Below, piece after piece: positions 1-5,562 of a DNA stretch of 34,273 nt; within the stretch, counting starts at the first letter, position 1, and every line of letters starts with the position of its first letter. The notes beneath the pieces are model-generated. The model worked only from the letters and a program-made list of their open reading frames with translations, was not told the origin of the DNA and made no database searches. The translations under genes were made by a program, and so were the position numbers. Source of the DNA: Thermus albus (GTDB lineage: Bacteria; Deinococcota; Deinococci; Deinococcales; Thermaceae); NCBI RefSeq assembly GCF_022760855.1, contig NZ_JAKTNR010000013.1, positions 1 to 34,273 of the forward strand. The letters are read 5' to 3'.

Positions 1-202
1 GGGTGAAGGTTTGGTTTTTCCAAACCTTCACCGTTCACCTAAACCTTCACCGGTTGACAATACCACACTCAACTATAAAAGGGGTAAGTTTACCCCCGAA
101 AAAACCTTCATCTTTCACCTTTGCGTCCAGGACGAAGAAAAGTGGGTGAGGGTGAAGGTTTGGTTTTTCCAAACCTTCACCGTTCACCTAAACCTTCACC
201 GG
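1..202. repeat. Two perfect 53-bp direct repeats, each with an internal inverted repeat
   Basis: Positions 1-53 and 150-202 are identical. Each copy contains GGTGAAGGTTTGG, a TTTTT spacer and the inverse CCAAACCTTCACC, followed by a further TAAACCTTCACC half-site. The 96 bases between them carry another degenerate ACCTTCA site (about 105-112). A TTGACA at 54-59 lies directly after copy 1, but its nearest -10-like box, TATAAA at 74-79, is only 14 bases away, so a promoter here is weakly supported. Copy 2 runs straight into the SD of the next gene. The arrangement suits a repressor operator or replication-protein iterons upstream of a phage- or plasmid-like operon; which of these is not decided. 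Copy 1 may extend beyond the window. Confidence 0.85.
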
Positions 203-218
203 GGAAGGAGGTGAGTGT

Positions 219-446
219 GTGAATCTAAAGCGATTTGAGCCAGATAGGTACAAGGCTTTGGTGGTAGCGGCGGTTTGGGGGGAGAGGGAGAAGGTCCTTG
301 CCCGGGGGGTGGGGACACTTCGGGAGGCTCGGGATTTTCTGGAGAGGGCCATGGAGGAGGGGGCGGATCTAGGGGAGATCACCTGGGTGGTGGAGGAGGG
401 GGAGGATTACCTGGTGGAGCACAAGGTGAAGGTTTTCTTGCGGTAG
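219..446 (+). CDS. Small hypothetical protein, first gene of the left operon
   Basis: 75 aa, not recognised. The GTG start follows a near-perfect SD, AAGGAGGTGA at 205-214. The protein is acidic and mixed alpha/beta in character: an N-terminal basic stretch, a helix rich in Arg/Glu (residues about 20-50), then a WVVEEGEDYLVEH segment that looks like beta strands and a short basic end. It opens a + strand series of closely spaced small genes that includes a Rad52-type annealing protein, which suggests an accessory gene of a phage or plasmid. The GGTGAAGG motif of the upstream repeats recurs near its 3' end (424-432). No function is proposed. Confidence 0.6.
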   Translation: MNLKRFEPDRYKALVVAAVWGEREKVLARGVGTLREARDFLERAMEEGADLGEITWVVEEGEDYLVEHKVKVFLR

Positions 447-458
447 TGGGAGGTGCTT

Positions 459-731
459 ATGACCGAGACCCGTGATGCGGTAGTGGTATTTCGGCACTGG
501 AGTGGCAGGGTGGACATCCTGGGAGGGAAGGCTCTGCTAGTTGATGAGAAGGACCTCCTCTCCCAGGGGGCGGCCCTCTACTATCTCTACTACGGGGATG
601 GCCGCTACGAAGTGTACGAGGAGGCTTTCCTGGCTACCCTGGCCTTGTGGTACGCCAGCCAAACCGATAGCGGGGCCTATTTGGAGGTGGTAGACCGAAA
701 CGGCTACACCATCGCTGTAATAGGCCTTTAG
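459..731 (+). CDS. Small hypothetical protein
   Basis: 90 aa, not recognised. I chose ATG 459 over the in-frame GTG at 453 because GGGAGGTG at 448-455 is the ribosome site and would overlap the GTG. The N-terminal part reads as beta strands (DAVVVFRHWSGRVDIL), the middle is a tyrosine-rich helix (ALYYLYYGDGRYEVYEEAF) and the end is again strand-like (YLEVVDRNGYTIAVIG). It begins 12 bases after the previous gene and is followed by a strong hairpin. Co-transcription with the upstream 75-aa gene is likely from the spacing. Confidence 0.6.
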   Translation: MTETRDAVVVFRHWSGRVDILGGKALLVDEKDLLSQGAALYYLYYGDGRYEVYEEAFLATLALWYASQTDSGAYLEVVDRNGYTIAVIGL

Positions 732-736
732 GGGCA

Positions 737-777
737 AAAAGAGACGGCTGGGGCCAAGGCCCCAGCCAATCTCTTTT
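737..777 (+). terminator. Hairpin, probable intrinsic terminator, copy 1 of a repeated hairpin
   Basis: GGCTGGGGCC (746-755) and GGCCCCAGCC (758-767) form a perfect 10-bp stem with a two-base loop. AAAAGAGA (737-744) and TCTCTTTT (770-777) extend the pairing and supply the T-rich tail. The core stem recurs exactly at 3139-3160. It sits between the stop of one gene and the SD of the next. Confidence 0.7.
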
Positions 778-794
778 AGTGAGGGGGTGAAAGG

Positions 795-1235
795 ATGAAA
801 GAGATTTACGAGCAGCTAGCCCAGCCTTTCCCACCCCAGGAGGTGGGGTGGAAGGTGCAGACCGTTAACCGGGACCGGACCCGGGGCCTGGTGGTGGCCT
901 ACGTGGACGCCCGCACCGTTTTGGACCGTTTGGACGAGGTGGTGGGCCCCGAGGGTTGGCAGGATGCCTACGAGGTCCTGGCCGACCGGGAGCACAACGG
1001 CACCCGGCTGGTGGAGGTGAAGTGCCGCCTCACGGTCCTGGGGGTGACCAAGGAGGACGTTGGGGAAGGGGACACCCTCAAGGCCGCCTTCTCCGATGCC
1101 CTCAAACGGGCGGCGGTGAAGTTCGGGATAGGCCGCTACCTCTACCGTCTGGAGAAGACCTGGGTTCCCCTCAAAGACGGCCAGATTGAGGAAAAGACCC
1201 TGGCTAAACTCCGGAGCCTTTTGGAAGGGAGGTAG
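795..1235 (+). CDS. Rad52/Rad22-type single-strand annealing protein
   Basis: 146 aa. Proteins of this family bind single-stranded DNA and anneal complementary strands in recombination; phages and plasmids often carry them. The family pattern is clear. The N-terminal PFPPQEVGWKV is followed by VAYVDARTVLDRLDEVVGPEGWQ (about residues 33-56), a central strand VEVKCRLTVLG, and the signature segment KAAFSDALKRAAVKFGIGRYLY (about 96-117). At 146 aa it is a minimal single-domain form. The ATG at 795 has GGGGGTGA just upstream. It is three bases from the next gene, so the two are probably co-transcribed. The identification rests on motif recognition; the closest relatives (phage recombinase or Deinococcus-Thermus repair protein) cannot be separated by eye. 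Confidence 0.85.
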   Translation: MKEIYEQLAQPFPPQEVGWKVQTVNRDRTRGLVVAYVDARTVLDRLDEVVGPEGWQDAYEVLADREHNGTRLVEVKCRLTVLGVTKEDVGEGDTLKAAFSDALKRAAVKFGIGRYLYRLEKTWVPLKDGQIEEKTLAKLRSLLEGR

Positions 1236-1237
1236 CC

Positions 1238-1609
1238 ATGTACCTCATCTACCGAGGCCCGTATCCCGAGAGGATTTTCACCCACCTGGATGAGGTTCCC
1301 GAGGGGGTGAAGGTCTGGTATGCCCCTGAAGAGGATCTTCTGGTCCCCGTGGTACGGATTGGGGATCGCCTGTTGTACCTGGAGCCGGATGGGGTCTATC
1401 GCTACTTCGTGCCCTACGAATCCCCCCAGGAGTTTACCCTTCCCCAAGGAGTAGGGGATGCCCTGACTGTCTTCTATGACCCTGACGGACCCAGGTTTGG
1501 TCTGGAGCTTTACCTGGGCCAGAAGTTGGTGGCCCAGGAGGTTCTCCACGAAGGACCCCTGGCCTTGGAAGCTTTACGAAGTGTTTTCGGCAAGCGAGGT
1601 GAGGAGTAA
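1238..1609 (+). CDS. Hypothetical protein, operon partner of the Rad52-like gene
   Basis: 123 aa, not recognised. It starts three bases after the Rad52-like gene behind GGGAGGT. The sequence is acidic and aromatic-rich with repeated strand-like segments (YLIYRGPYPERIF, VKVWYAPEEDLLVPVVRIGDRLLYLEPDGVYRYF split by turns), suggesting an all-beta fold, then a short helical end (LALEALRSVF). Its last bases, GAGGTGAGGAGTAA, double as a good SD for whatever follows. The TnpB element has inserted immediately after the stop codon, separating it from the next gene at 2854. Confidence 0.65.
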   Translation: MYLIYRGPYPERIFTHLDEVPEGVKVWYAPEEDLLVPVVRIGDRLLYLEPDGVYRYFVPYESPQEFTLPQGVGDALTVFYDPDGPRFGLELYLGQKLVAQEVLHEGPLALEALRSVFGKRGEE

Positions 1610-1621
1610 ACCACCCCACGC

Positions 1622-2767
1622 CTAAAGGCGGGGGCTTTCCAAGGGAAAACGATGCAGAGAAGACACCCTCAGAATCCGGGCCGGTTTACAACGGCCCATG
1701 CCCATCGAGCCAGCTCTCCGGGCAATGTTATGGGCAGCCACCCAATCCGCATTATGCTGAAACCCGCACGCCGTGCAGCGGAAAAGGGCCTGGCTACGCC
1801 GGTTGCCCTGCTCGGTGTGCCCACAGCGGGGGCACTCCTGGCTGGTGTGCCTCGGGTCTACCGCCACCACTCGCACCCCCTTGAGGGCCGCCTTGTACTC
1901 CAAGAGCGAGCGGAAGCGGGCGTAGGGCCACAGGTGGTGCAGGTGCCGGGCCTCCCGGCCGCGTTTGGTGGTACGGCTCCTGAGGTGGGCCAGGTCCTCG
2001 ATGGCGATGGTGTCGCCGGGTTCGAGGCCATCCAAGATGCGTCGTGTCAGGGCGTGCAGGGTGTGGTTCACAAAACGGGCCTCCCTTCCCCTAAGCCGTT
2101 CCCAGAGGCGCTTCACGCCTTTGGTGCGTTCGGAAGGCCGGTCCAGTTTGGACCGGACTTCGGCCCGTTTTCTCAGGTAGTGCAGACGCTTACCCCTAAG
2201 GGGTCCGCCGGAGAACCGCACCCCGCTGGAGAGGGTGGCCAGGACCTTCTGCCCCAAATCCACCCCCACCACCTTGCCCCCGCCGCTGGGGGGCTCTGGG
2301 GTCTCCACCCGCAGGATCAGGTTGATGTACCACTTGCCCTTCGGCCCCCTGGTGAGCACCCCGCCCTGCACGCTCCTGGCCCGCTTCAGCACCCCCCGCT
2401 GGTAGTTCCCCAGCTTCATCGGGACGATCAGGCGGCCTGCGGTGGTGGTGAGCGAGACCGACTCACCCCGCAGGGAGAGGGTGCGCTGGTCAAAGGTAGC
2501 CGAGGTGGGCTGGTAGAACTTCGCCCGGCTGCCCTTCTTGCGCCCCACGCGGGCAATCGCCTGGACCGCCAGGTTAGCCGAGAGGCCCATCGAACGAAGG
2601 TCGTTATAGACCAGGCGATGCAGCTTGAACCTGCGGAACTCCCCACGCTCCTTGGCCACCCTGAGCGCGTGGTTGCAGCCCTCGGCGAACAACCGCACCG
2701 TCTCTTCCAAAGCCGCCGCCTGTTCGGGAGTGGGCTTCAAGGTGCAGCGGAGGGTAAGAGTCTGCAT
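1622..2767 (-). CDS. tnpB: TnpB, RNA-guided nuclease of the IS200/IS605 group
   Basis: 381 aa from ATG 2767. TnpB proteins use an RNA made from the element's right end (omega RNA) to cut DNA at the donor site. The RuvC-like catalytic set appears complete: D170 in VVGVDLG, E257 in IAIEDLA and D341 in HNADWVAAHNIA. The zinc ribbon is CPRC (312-315) plus CTAC (331-334). The N-terminal part carries the usual helix-turn-helix-like Arg-rich segment. I chose ATG 2767 because a TATAAT box lies 6 bases upstream, implying a leaderless message; the earlier in-frame ATG at 2788 would fall inside the promoter. The stop codon lies within the right-end hairpin, as expected if omega RNA overlaps the 3' end. 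Confidence 0.9.
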   Translation of the reverse strand: MQTLTLRCTLKPTPEQAAALEETVRLFAEGCNHALRVAKERGEFRRFKLHRLVYNDLRSMGLSANLAVQAIARVGRKKGSRAKFYQPTSATFDQRTLSLRGESVSLTTTAGRLIVPMKLGNYQRGVLKRARSVQGGVLTRGPKGKWYINLILRVETPEPPSGGGKVVGVDLGQKVLATLSSGVRFSGGPLRGKRLHYLRKRAEVRSKLDRPSERTKGVKRLWERLRGREARFVNHTLHALTRRILDGLEPGDTIAIEDLAHLRSRTTKRGREARHLHHLWPYARFRSLLEYKAALKGVRVVAVDPRHTSQECPRCGHTEQGNRRSQALFRCTACGFQHNADWVAAHNIARRAGSMGMGRCKPARILRVSSLHRFPLESPRL

Positions 2768-2773
2768 AAAAGC

Positions 2774-2782
2774 ATTATAGCA
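2774..2782 (-). promoter_or_regulatory. Extended -10 promoter of tnpB
   Basis: On the minus strand the sequence is TGCTATAAT, a perfect extended -10 (TGnTATAAT), ending 6 bases before the ATG at 2767. No convincing -35 is visible, which an extended -10 tolerates. The spacing predicts transcription starting at or next to the start codon. Confidence 0.65.
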
Positions 2783-2853
2783 CATCATGCGAAAGGAGGA
2801 GCGGCGCTCCCCCCCATGCCTGAAGGCAGGGGTATCCGCGCCGCAAGTTACCG

Positions 2854-3096
2854 ATGAGGGTGGAAGAGGTCCTGGACTTCATTGAGGGTACGGCTCGCCT
2901 CCTGCGTCTGGAGGCGGTTAAGCTTCTGGAGGCCTTTCGGGACAACCCCAAGGACTTGCGAAAGCATCTGAGCCGCCTTAGGGAGTTGGCGGAGGAACTC
3001 CACCGTATCCGTGAGGCCCTCTACGCCTTGAATGTGGAGGTGCGCAGGCCTTACGAGGACAACTCCGCCGAGGCTTTGCGGCGGGAACTGTTCTGA
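2854..3096 (+). CDS. Small helical hypothetical protein
   Basis: 80 aa, not recognised. Nearly the whole protein is predicted helical by composition, with heptad-like leucines (ARLLRLEAVKLLEAF, LRKHLSRLRELAEELHRIREALYAL), so a short coiled-coil dimer is plausible. There is no SD directly upstream of ATG 2854. Before the TnpB element inserted, the GAGGTGAGGAG at the end of the gene ending at 1609 would have sat about 10 bases upstream. It is therefore probably a member of the Rad52-like operon whose translation signal was displaced by the insertion. Confidence 0.6.
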   Translation: MRVEEVLDFIEGTARLLRLEAVKLLEAFRDNPKDLRKHLSRLRELAEELHRIREALYALNVEVRRPYEDNSAEALRRELF

Positions 3097-3138
3097 GTTT
3101 CATTAGCGGAGGTGTCGAGGAAGGTTAAAGGCAAGCAC

Positions 3139-3160
3139 GGCTGGGGCCAAGGCCCCAGCC
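3139..3160 (+). terminator. Hairpin, second copy of the GGCTGGGGCC stem
   Basis: The same 10-bp stem and AA loop as at 746-767, followed by GATCTCCTTTT, so a weak terminator tail is present. It again lies between a stop codon (3096) and the SD of the next small gene (3181). The flanks also match copy 1 (ACGGCTGG at the left, ATCTC at the right), so the unit was duplicated rather than formed twice. Confidence 0.65.
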
Positions 3161-3191
3161 GATCTCCTTTTACAGAAAAGGGAGGTAGCAG

Positions 3192-3368
3192 GTGGGGAAG
3201 AAGAAGGTTGTGGGCCTAGCCGGAGACGACTGGTTGGTACTTGAGGCCATAGTCCTGGTGGACGCTGATTGGTTGGAGGTCAGGAAGGAGGAAAAGGAAC
3301 CTGACCGCATAGCCTCGGACCTTTGGGAACTGGACTCCGTTATCCGGTTGGATACGGAAGAAGTCTAA
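3192..3368 (+). CDS. 58-aa hypothetical protein
   Basis: GTG start at 3192 behind AAGGGAGGT (3178-3186), stop TAA at 3366-3368. The protein is acidic, begins with a basic run (GKKKVVG), continues with alternating hydrophobic strand-like segments (DDWLVLEAIVLVDADWLEV), then a charged linker and an acidic tail. Not recognised. The SD, the position between a hairpin and another SD-bearing gene, and the same codon style as its neighbours support it as real. It overlaps no other credible gene. Confidence 0.55.
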   Translation: MGKKKVVGLAGDDWLVLEAIVLVDADWLEVRKEEKEPDRIASDLWELDSVIRLDTEEV

Positions 3369-3388
3369 GGGGGTGAGGGAGGCAGGAA

Positions 3389-3613
3389 ATGCAAGAAACA
3401 CTTCAGGCGCTGAAGAAGGCCATAGAAACCCATGCCCAGGCTGCTGTAGAAAGGCTTAGAGAAAAGGGGGGTGTGGGGGGCTATAATCCCCCGGTTTTCA
3501 AACCAGGGATACATGGACCCCCCCATTGTCCAGCTTTCGGCGATAGGTGCTCCAACCTAGAACCGCGGTCACGAGCAAAAGCCCGTATCTTGCAGCCCAG
3601 TTCTACAAGATAG
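3389..3613 (+). pseudogene. Small hypothetical gene, probably 3'-truncated
   Basis: An open frame of 74 codons begins at ATG 3389 behind a GGGTGAGGGAGG site. The first 27 residues look like a normal helical protein (ETLQALKKAIETHAQAAVERL). From about residue 28 the sequence turns into low-plausibility, Pro/Ser/Arg-rich text and the DNA changes character, with G and C runs at about 3467-3495 that can pair as GGGGG/CCCCC. I infer that the real gene was cut by a rearrangement and the frame continues by chance into non-coding DNA. The palindromic-repeat relic at 3586-3625 lies at its end. Confidence 0.4.
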
Positions 3614-3625
3614 CCTTACGGCTGA
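3586..3625. repeat. Relic of the dispersed palindromic repeat family
   Basis: TATCTTG (3586-3592) and CAAGATA (3606-3612) are inverted copies. The reverse complement of 3606-3625 reads GTCAGCCGTAAGGCTATCTTG, one base off per arm from the GTCAGCCCGTAAGGGCTATC units at 13165-13212. It marks the border between the truncated small gene and the pilin operon. Confidence 0.5.
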
Positions 3626-3751
3626 CCAGAACGGGGAGACGTCACAGGTGAAGAGGTTAAGGGTGGCCTCGAGAAAAACAGGGGTATAAAGGTCGCGGGG
3701 AAATGGGCATCCCCCATTTGGGGGATGCGGCACCAGAATCCTCCCGCTACT
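3626..3751. other. Leader region of the pilin operon with a 9-bp hairpin
   Basis: No gene is visible. GCATCCCCC (3707-3715) and GGGGGATGC (3720-3728) form a perfect hairpin with ATTT in the loop, without a T-run, just before the pilin start. TATAAA at 3685-3690 is a possible -10, but no -35 is convincing. The hairpin would occlude the alternative start ATG at 3725. Confidence 0.45.
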
Positions 3752-4228
3752 ATGACCCTTGTGAAGGGGCCGGGCCTTACCCTTTTGGAGCTCTTGATCG
3801 TGTTATCCGTGCTGGCTATAGTGGCCGGTATCGCGGCCTTGGATGTACGTCCTCTCTACGATCCCCTACAGGATAGTCTGGCCCGTTCGGAGGGCTACCT
3901 CAAAAATGTTCGTGCCAAGGCCATGGCCACCACCTCCGCTTACCAGGTAATCCTTGAGGGAAATAAGCTGAAGGCTAGATATGCTAGCAGGTGCAGTTCG
4001 GATCTCACTTTCACCACGGATCCGCAGTTAGTCCAAGAGTACCCCTCTGGGATAACGGTGCTGCTCAGCCCCGCCGATGCATTTGTCTGCTTTACGAGCC
4101 GAGGGACCCTAGTCTTTACGACCAACACACAGAGCTTCTCTGGAAACCCCCAGGTGCAGCTTCGCGATTCTCGGGGCCGGGTAGCCCGGTTAGAGCTTCT
4201 TCTGGGAGGGGGGGTGGTGCGCAGATGA
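3752..4228 (+). CDS. pilA1: Minor prepilin PilA1-like (GspH/FimT type)
   Basis: 158 aa from ATG 3752. Type IV pilin precursors are cut and N-methylated by a prepilin peptidase after Gly and assembled on the inner membrane. The type III signal is plain: leader MTLVKGPG, cleavage, then LTLLELLIVLSVLAIVAGIAAL with the conserved Glu at +5 and one membrane-spanning helix. An ATG at 3725 would give a 17-residue leader and lies inside a hairpin; neither start has a good SD. The rest is a small globular pilin domain with two Cys. It is first in the order pilA1-pilA2-pilA3-comZ, the natural-transformation cluster of Thermus thermophilus, and overlaps pilA2 by ATGA. Confidence 0.82.
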   Translation: MTLVKGPGLTLLELLIVLSVLAIVAGIAALDVRPLYDPLQDSLARSEGYLKNVRAKAMATTSAYQVILEGNKLKARYASRCSSDLTFTTDPQLVQEYPSGITVLLSPADAFVCFTSRGTLVFTTNTQSFSGNPQVQLRDSRGRVARLELLLGGGVVRR

Positions 4229-4632
4229 GGGTGCGGTCCCCAGGTGCCCGCCGAGGGTCTCGAGGGCTCACCCTGATAGAGGTTCTCGTGGCCTTAGCCA
4301 TCTTGGGGCTAATAGGTCCCCTGGTGGGAGCCTTCATCGCCCACCTGAACACTAATACCCGCTCGGAGCTGCGCAGCCAAGCGGTTACCCTAGCCCAGGA
4401 GCGCCTTGAAAACCTGAGGCTCCAGGACCCCCAGACCATGCCCCGATCTGGATGCACCAGCGAGACCAAGACCCGAGTATCGAGGACCTTCACCGTGCAA
4501 ACCTGTTATTGTTCCCAGGCCAGCTTGTGTGGGCCAGGAGCCCGCTTCATTGAGGTACGGGTGTACCTGGGCACAGGAACATCAGGCACGCCCCTTTACG
4601 GGGTGGCCACGGTATTTACCCAGTTCCGTTAG
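4225..4632 (+). CDS. pilA2: Minor prepilin PilA2-like (PilV/GspI type)
   Basis: 135 aa. The leader MRVRSPGARRGSRG is followed by LTLIEVLVALAILGLIGPLVGAF, with Glu at +5 of the mature protein, and a single N-terminal helix. The remainder has four Cys and a short beta-rich pilin head. The start ATG 4225 overlaps the pilA1 stop (ATGA), so translational coupling is likely. A longer open frame exists upstream, but it runs antiparallel to nothing useful and overlaps pilA1 in another phase, so I rejected it. In Thermus, PilA2 is needed for natural transformation together with PilA1, PilA3 and ComZ; that role is transferred from the family and the gene order. Confidence 0.82.
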   Translation: MRVRSPGARRGSRGLTLIEVLVALAILGLIGPLVGAFIAHLNTNTRSELRSQAVTLAQERLENLRLQDPQTMPRSGCTSETKTRVSRTFTVQTCYCSQASLCGPGARFIEVRVYLGTGTSGTPLYGVATVFTQFR

Positions 4633-4641
4633 GAGGGAAGC

Positions 4642-5553
4642 ATGGAGCGTAAGGGAATGACCCTGGTGGAGCTGCTGGTGGCCCTAGCTATCGCTGGGAT
4701 CCTCTTAGCCTTGATCCTCCCCACCGCCTTAGGTAACCGGCGGCTCTATACCCTGGATGTCCAGCGCACGGAGGTTAACCAAAACCTGCGGGCGGGTTTG
4801 GACTTTATAGTGGCCGATGTCCGCCAGGCGGGTGAGCGGCTTCCGGTGGATTTTCCTGCCATACAGGTCCAGCAGAGCAGTTCGGGTTCCGTGCTGATAA
4901 TCCGGCGAAACCTGTTGGATTCCGTGTTGACCCTTTGCGACCGGATTGACGGAAACCAAGACAATATCCCTGTGGCCGTGAACACACCGGGGCAGCTTAA
5001 TCAGCTTCCCAACGACCTTCAGGGTGTATGCGCTTTCCGGGATGCCGATAGGAATGGGATAGATGACCGCATCGATGCCTTTAGGGCCTTTAGGTGCAGT
5101 GTAGACGGGGACCCTCAATGCTCTACAGGAAACAACCGAGAGGCCGTTAGAATCTACATCTACGACCCAATCAGCCAGCAAGGCGAGTGGTTCGTCTATG
5201 ATGCGGAGGATAGCTCTGGGGTCAAGATTCACAAGGGGAATCGGGAGAGATGGACACGGGGCTACAGCCCTGGGGCCCGAATCTATGCCCTGGAGGAGCG
5301 GAGGTACTACAGGGATGGGGATCTTCTGGTGCTTTTGGAAAACGGCCAACAGCCCGCCAAGGGAATTGTGGCTGGGGTGACCTACTTCGGGGTGAGAGCT
5401 CAGGCCAACGGTAACTGGTATACCACGTTCCCGCAAGTAAACCTCCATTGGAAGACCATCGAGACCCTGGAGCTCACTTTGAGGATAAGGTCCGGCAACA
5501 TTGAACGGGAACTCAGCACCCGAGCGGTGCCCCGTAACGTGTTCTCCCAGTAG
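4642..5553 (+). CDS. pilA3: Minor prepilin PilA3-like (PilW/GspJ type)
   Basis: 303 aa, start behind AGGAGGGAAGC. A very short leader, MERKG, precedes MTLVELLVALAIAGILLALILPTAL, with Glu at +5. The body resembles PilW: DFIVADVRQAGERL after the helix, then an extended domain with two pairs of Cys and an ending that contacts other minor pilins. An Asp/Asn-rich stretch (DADRNGIDDRIDAF, about residues 133-147) looks like a calcium-binding loop; this is an inference. It ends just before the SD of comZ. Larger than ordinary pilins, as expected for this member of the priming complex. Confidence 0.82.
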   Translation: MERKGMTLVELLVALAIAGILLALILPTALGNRRLYTLDVQRTEVNQNLRAGLDFIVADVRQAGERLPVDFPAIQVQQSSSGSVLIIRRNLLDSVLTLCDRIDGNQDNIPVAVNTPGQLNQLPNDLQGVCAFRDADRNGIDDRIDAFRAFRCSVDGDPQCSTGNNREAVRIYIYDPISQQGEWFVYDAEDSSGVKIHKGNRERWTRGYSPGARIYALEERRYYRDGDLLVLLENGQQPAKGIVAGVTYFGVRAQANGNWYTTFPQVNLHWKTIETLELTLRIRSGNIERELSTRAVPRNVFSQ

Positions 5554-5562
5554 GAGGTGGCG

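Larger units (their letters stand above)
1611..2835 (-). mobile_element. IS200/IS605-type solo-tnpB insertion (IS1341-like)
   Basis: About 1.2 kb. Both ends have matching imperfect hairpins with the same bulged A: CCCC-A-CGCCT/AGGCG-GGGG at 1614-1634 and CCCC-A-TGCCT/AGGCA-GGGG at 2812-2832. Subterminal hairpins without inverted repeats or target duplication are typical of the IS200/IS605 group. Only tnpB is present; there is no tnpA tyrosine transposase, so movement would need a helper. The exact ends are estimated to within about 15 bases, and the reverse-strand right end lies beside 1611. Removing it would place the gene at 2854 directly behind the SD at the end of the gene at 1238. Confidence 0.75.

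Noticed and set aside
54-79. TTGACA/TATAAA promoter between the 53-bp repeats
   Set aside because: The 14-base spacer is too short for a standard promoter, so it is mentioned but not listed as a feature.
1652-2857. 401-codon + frame antisense to tnpB
   Set aside because: The minus frame has all TnpB catalytic and zinc residues; the antisense frame is a GC-rich shadow.
3991-4632. Extended N-terminus for pilA2
   Set aside because: The extra 78 codons overlap pilA1 out of phase, and the prepilin leader starts naturally at 4225.
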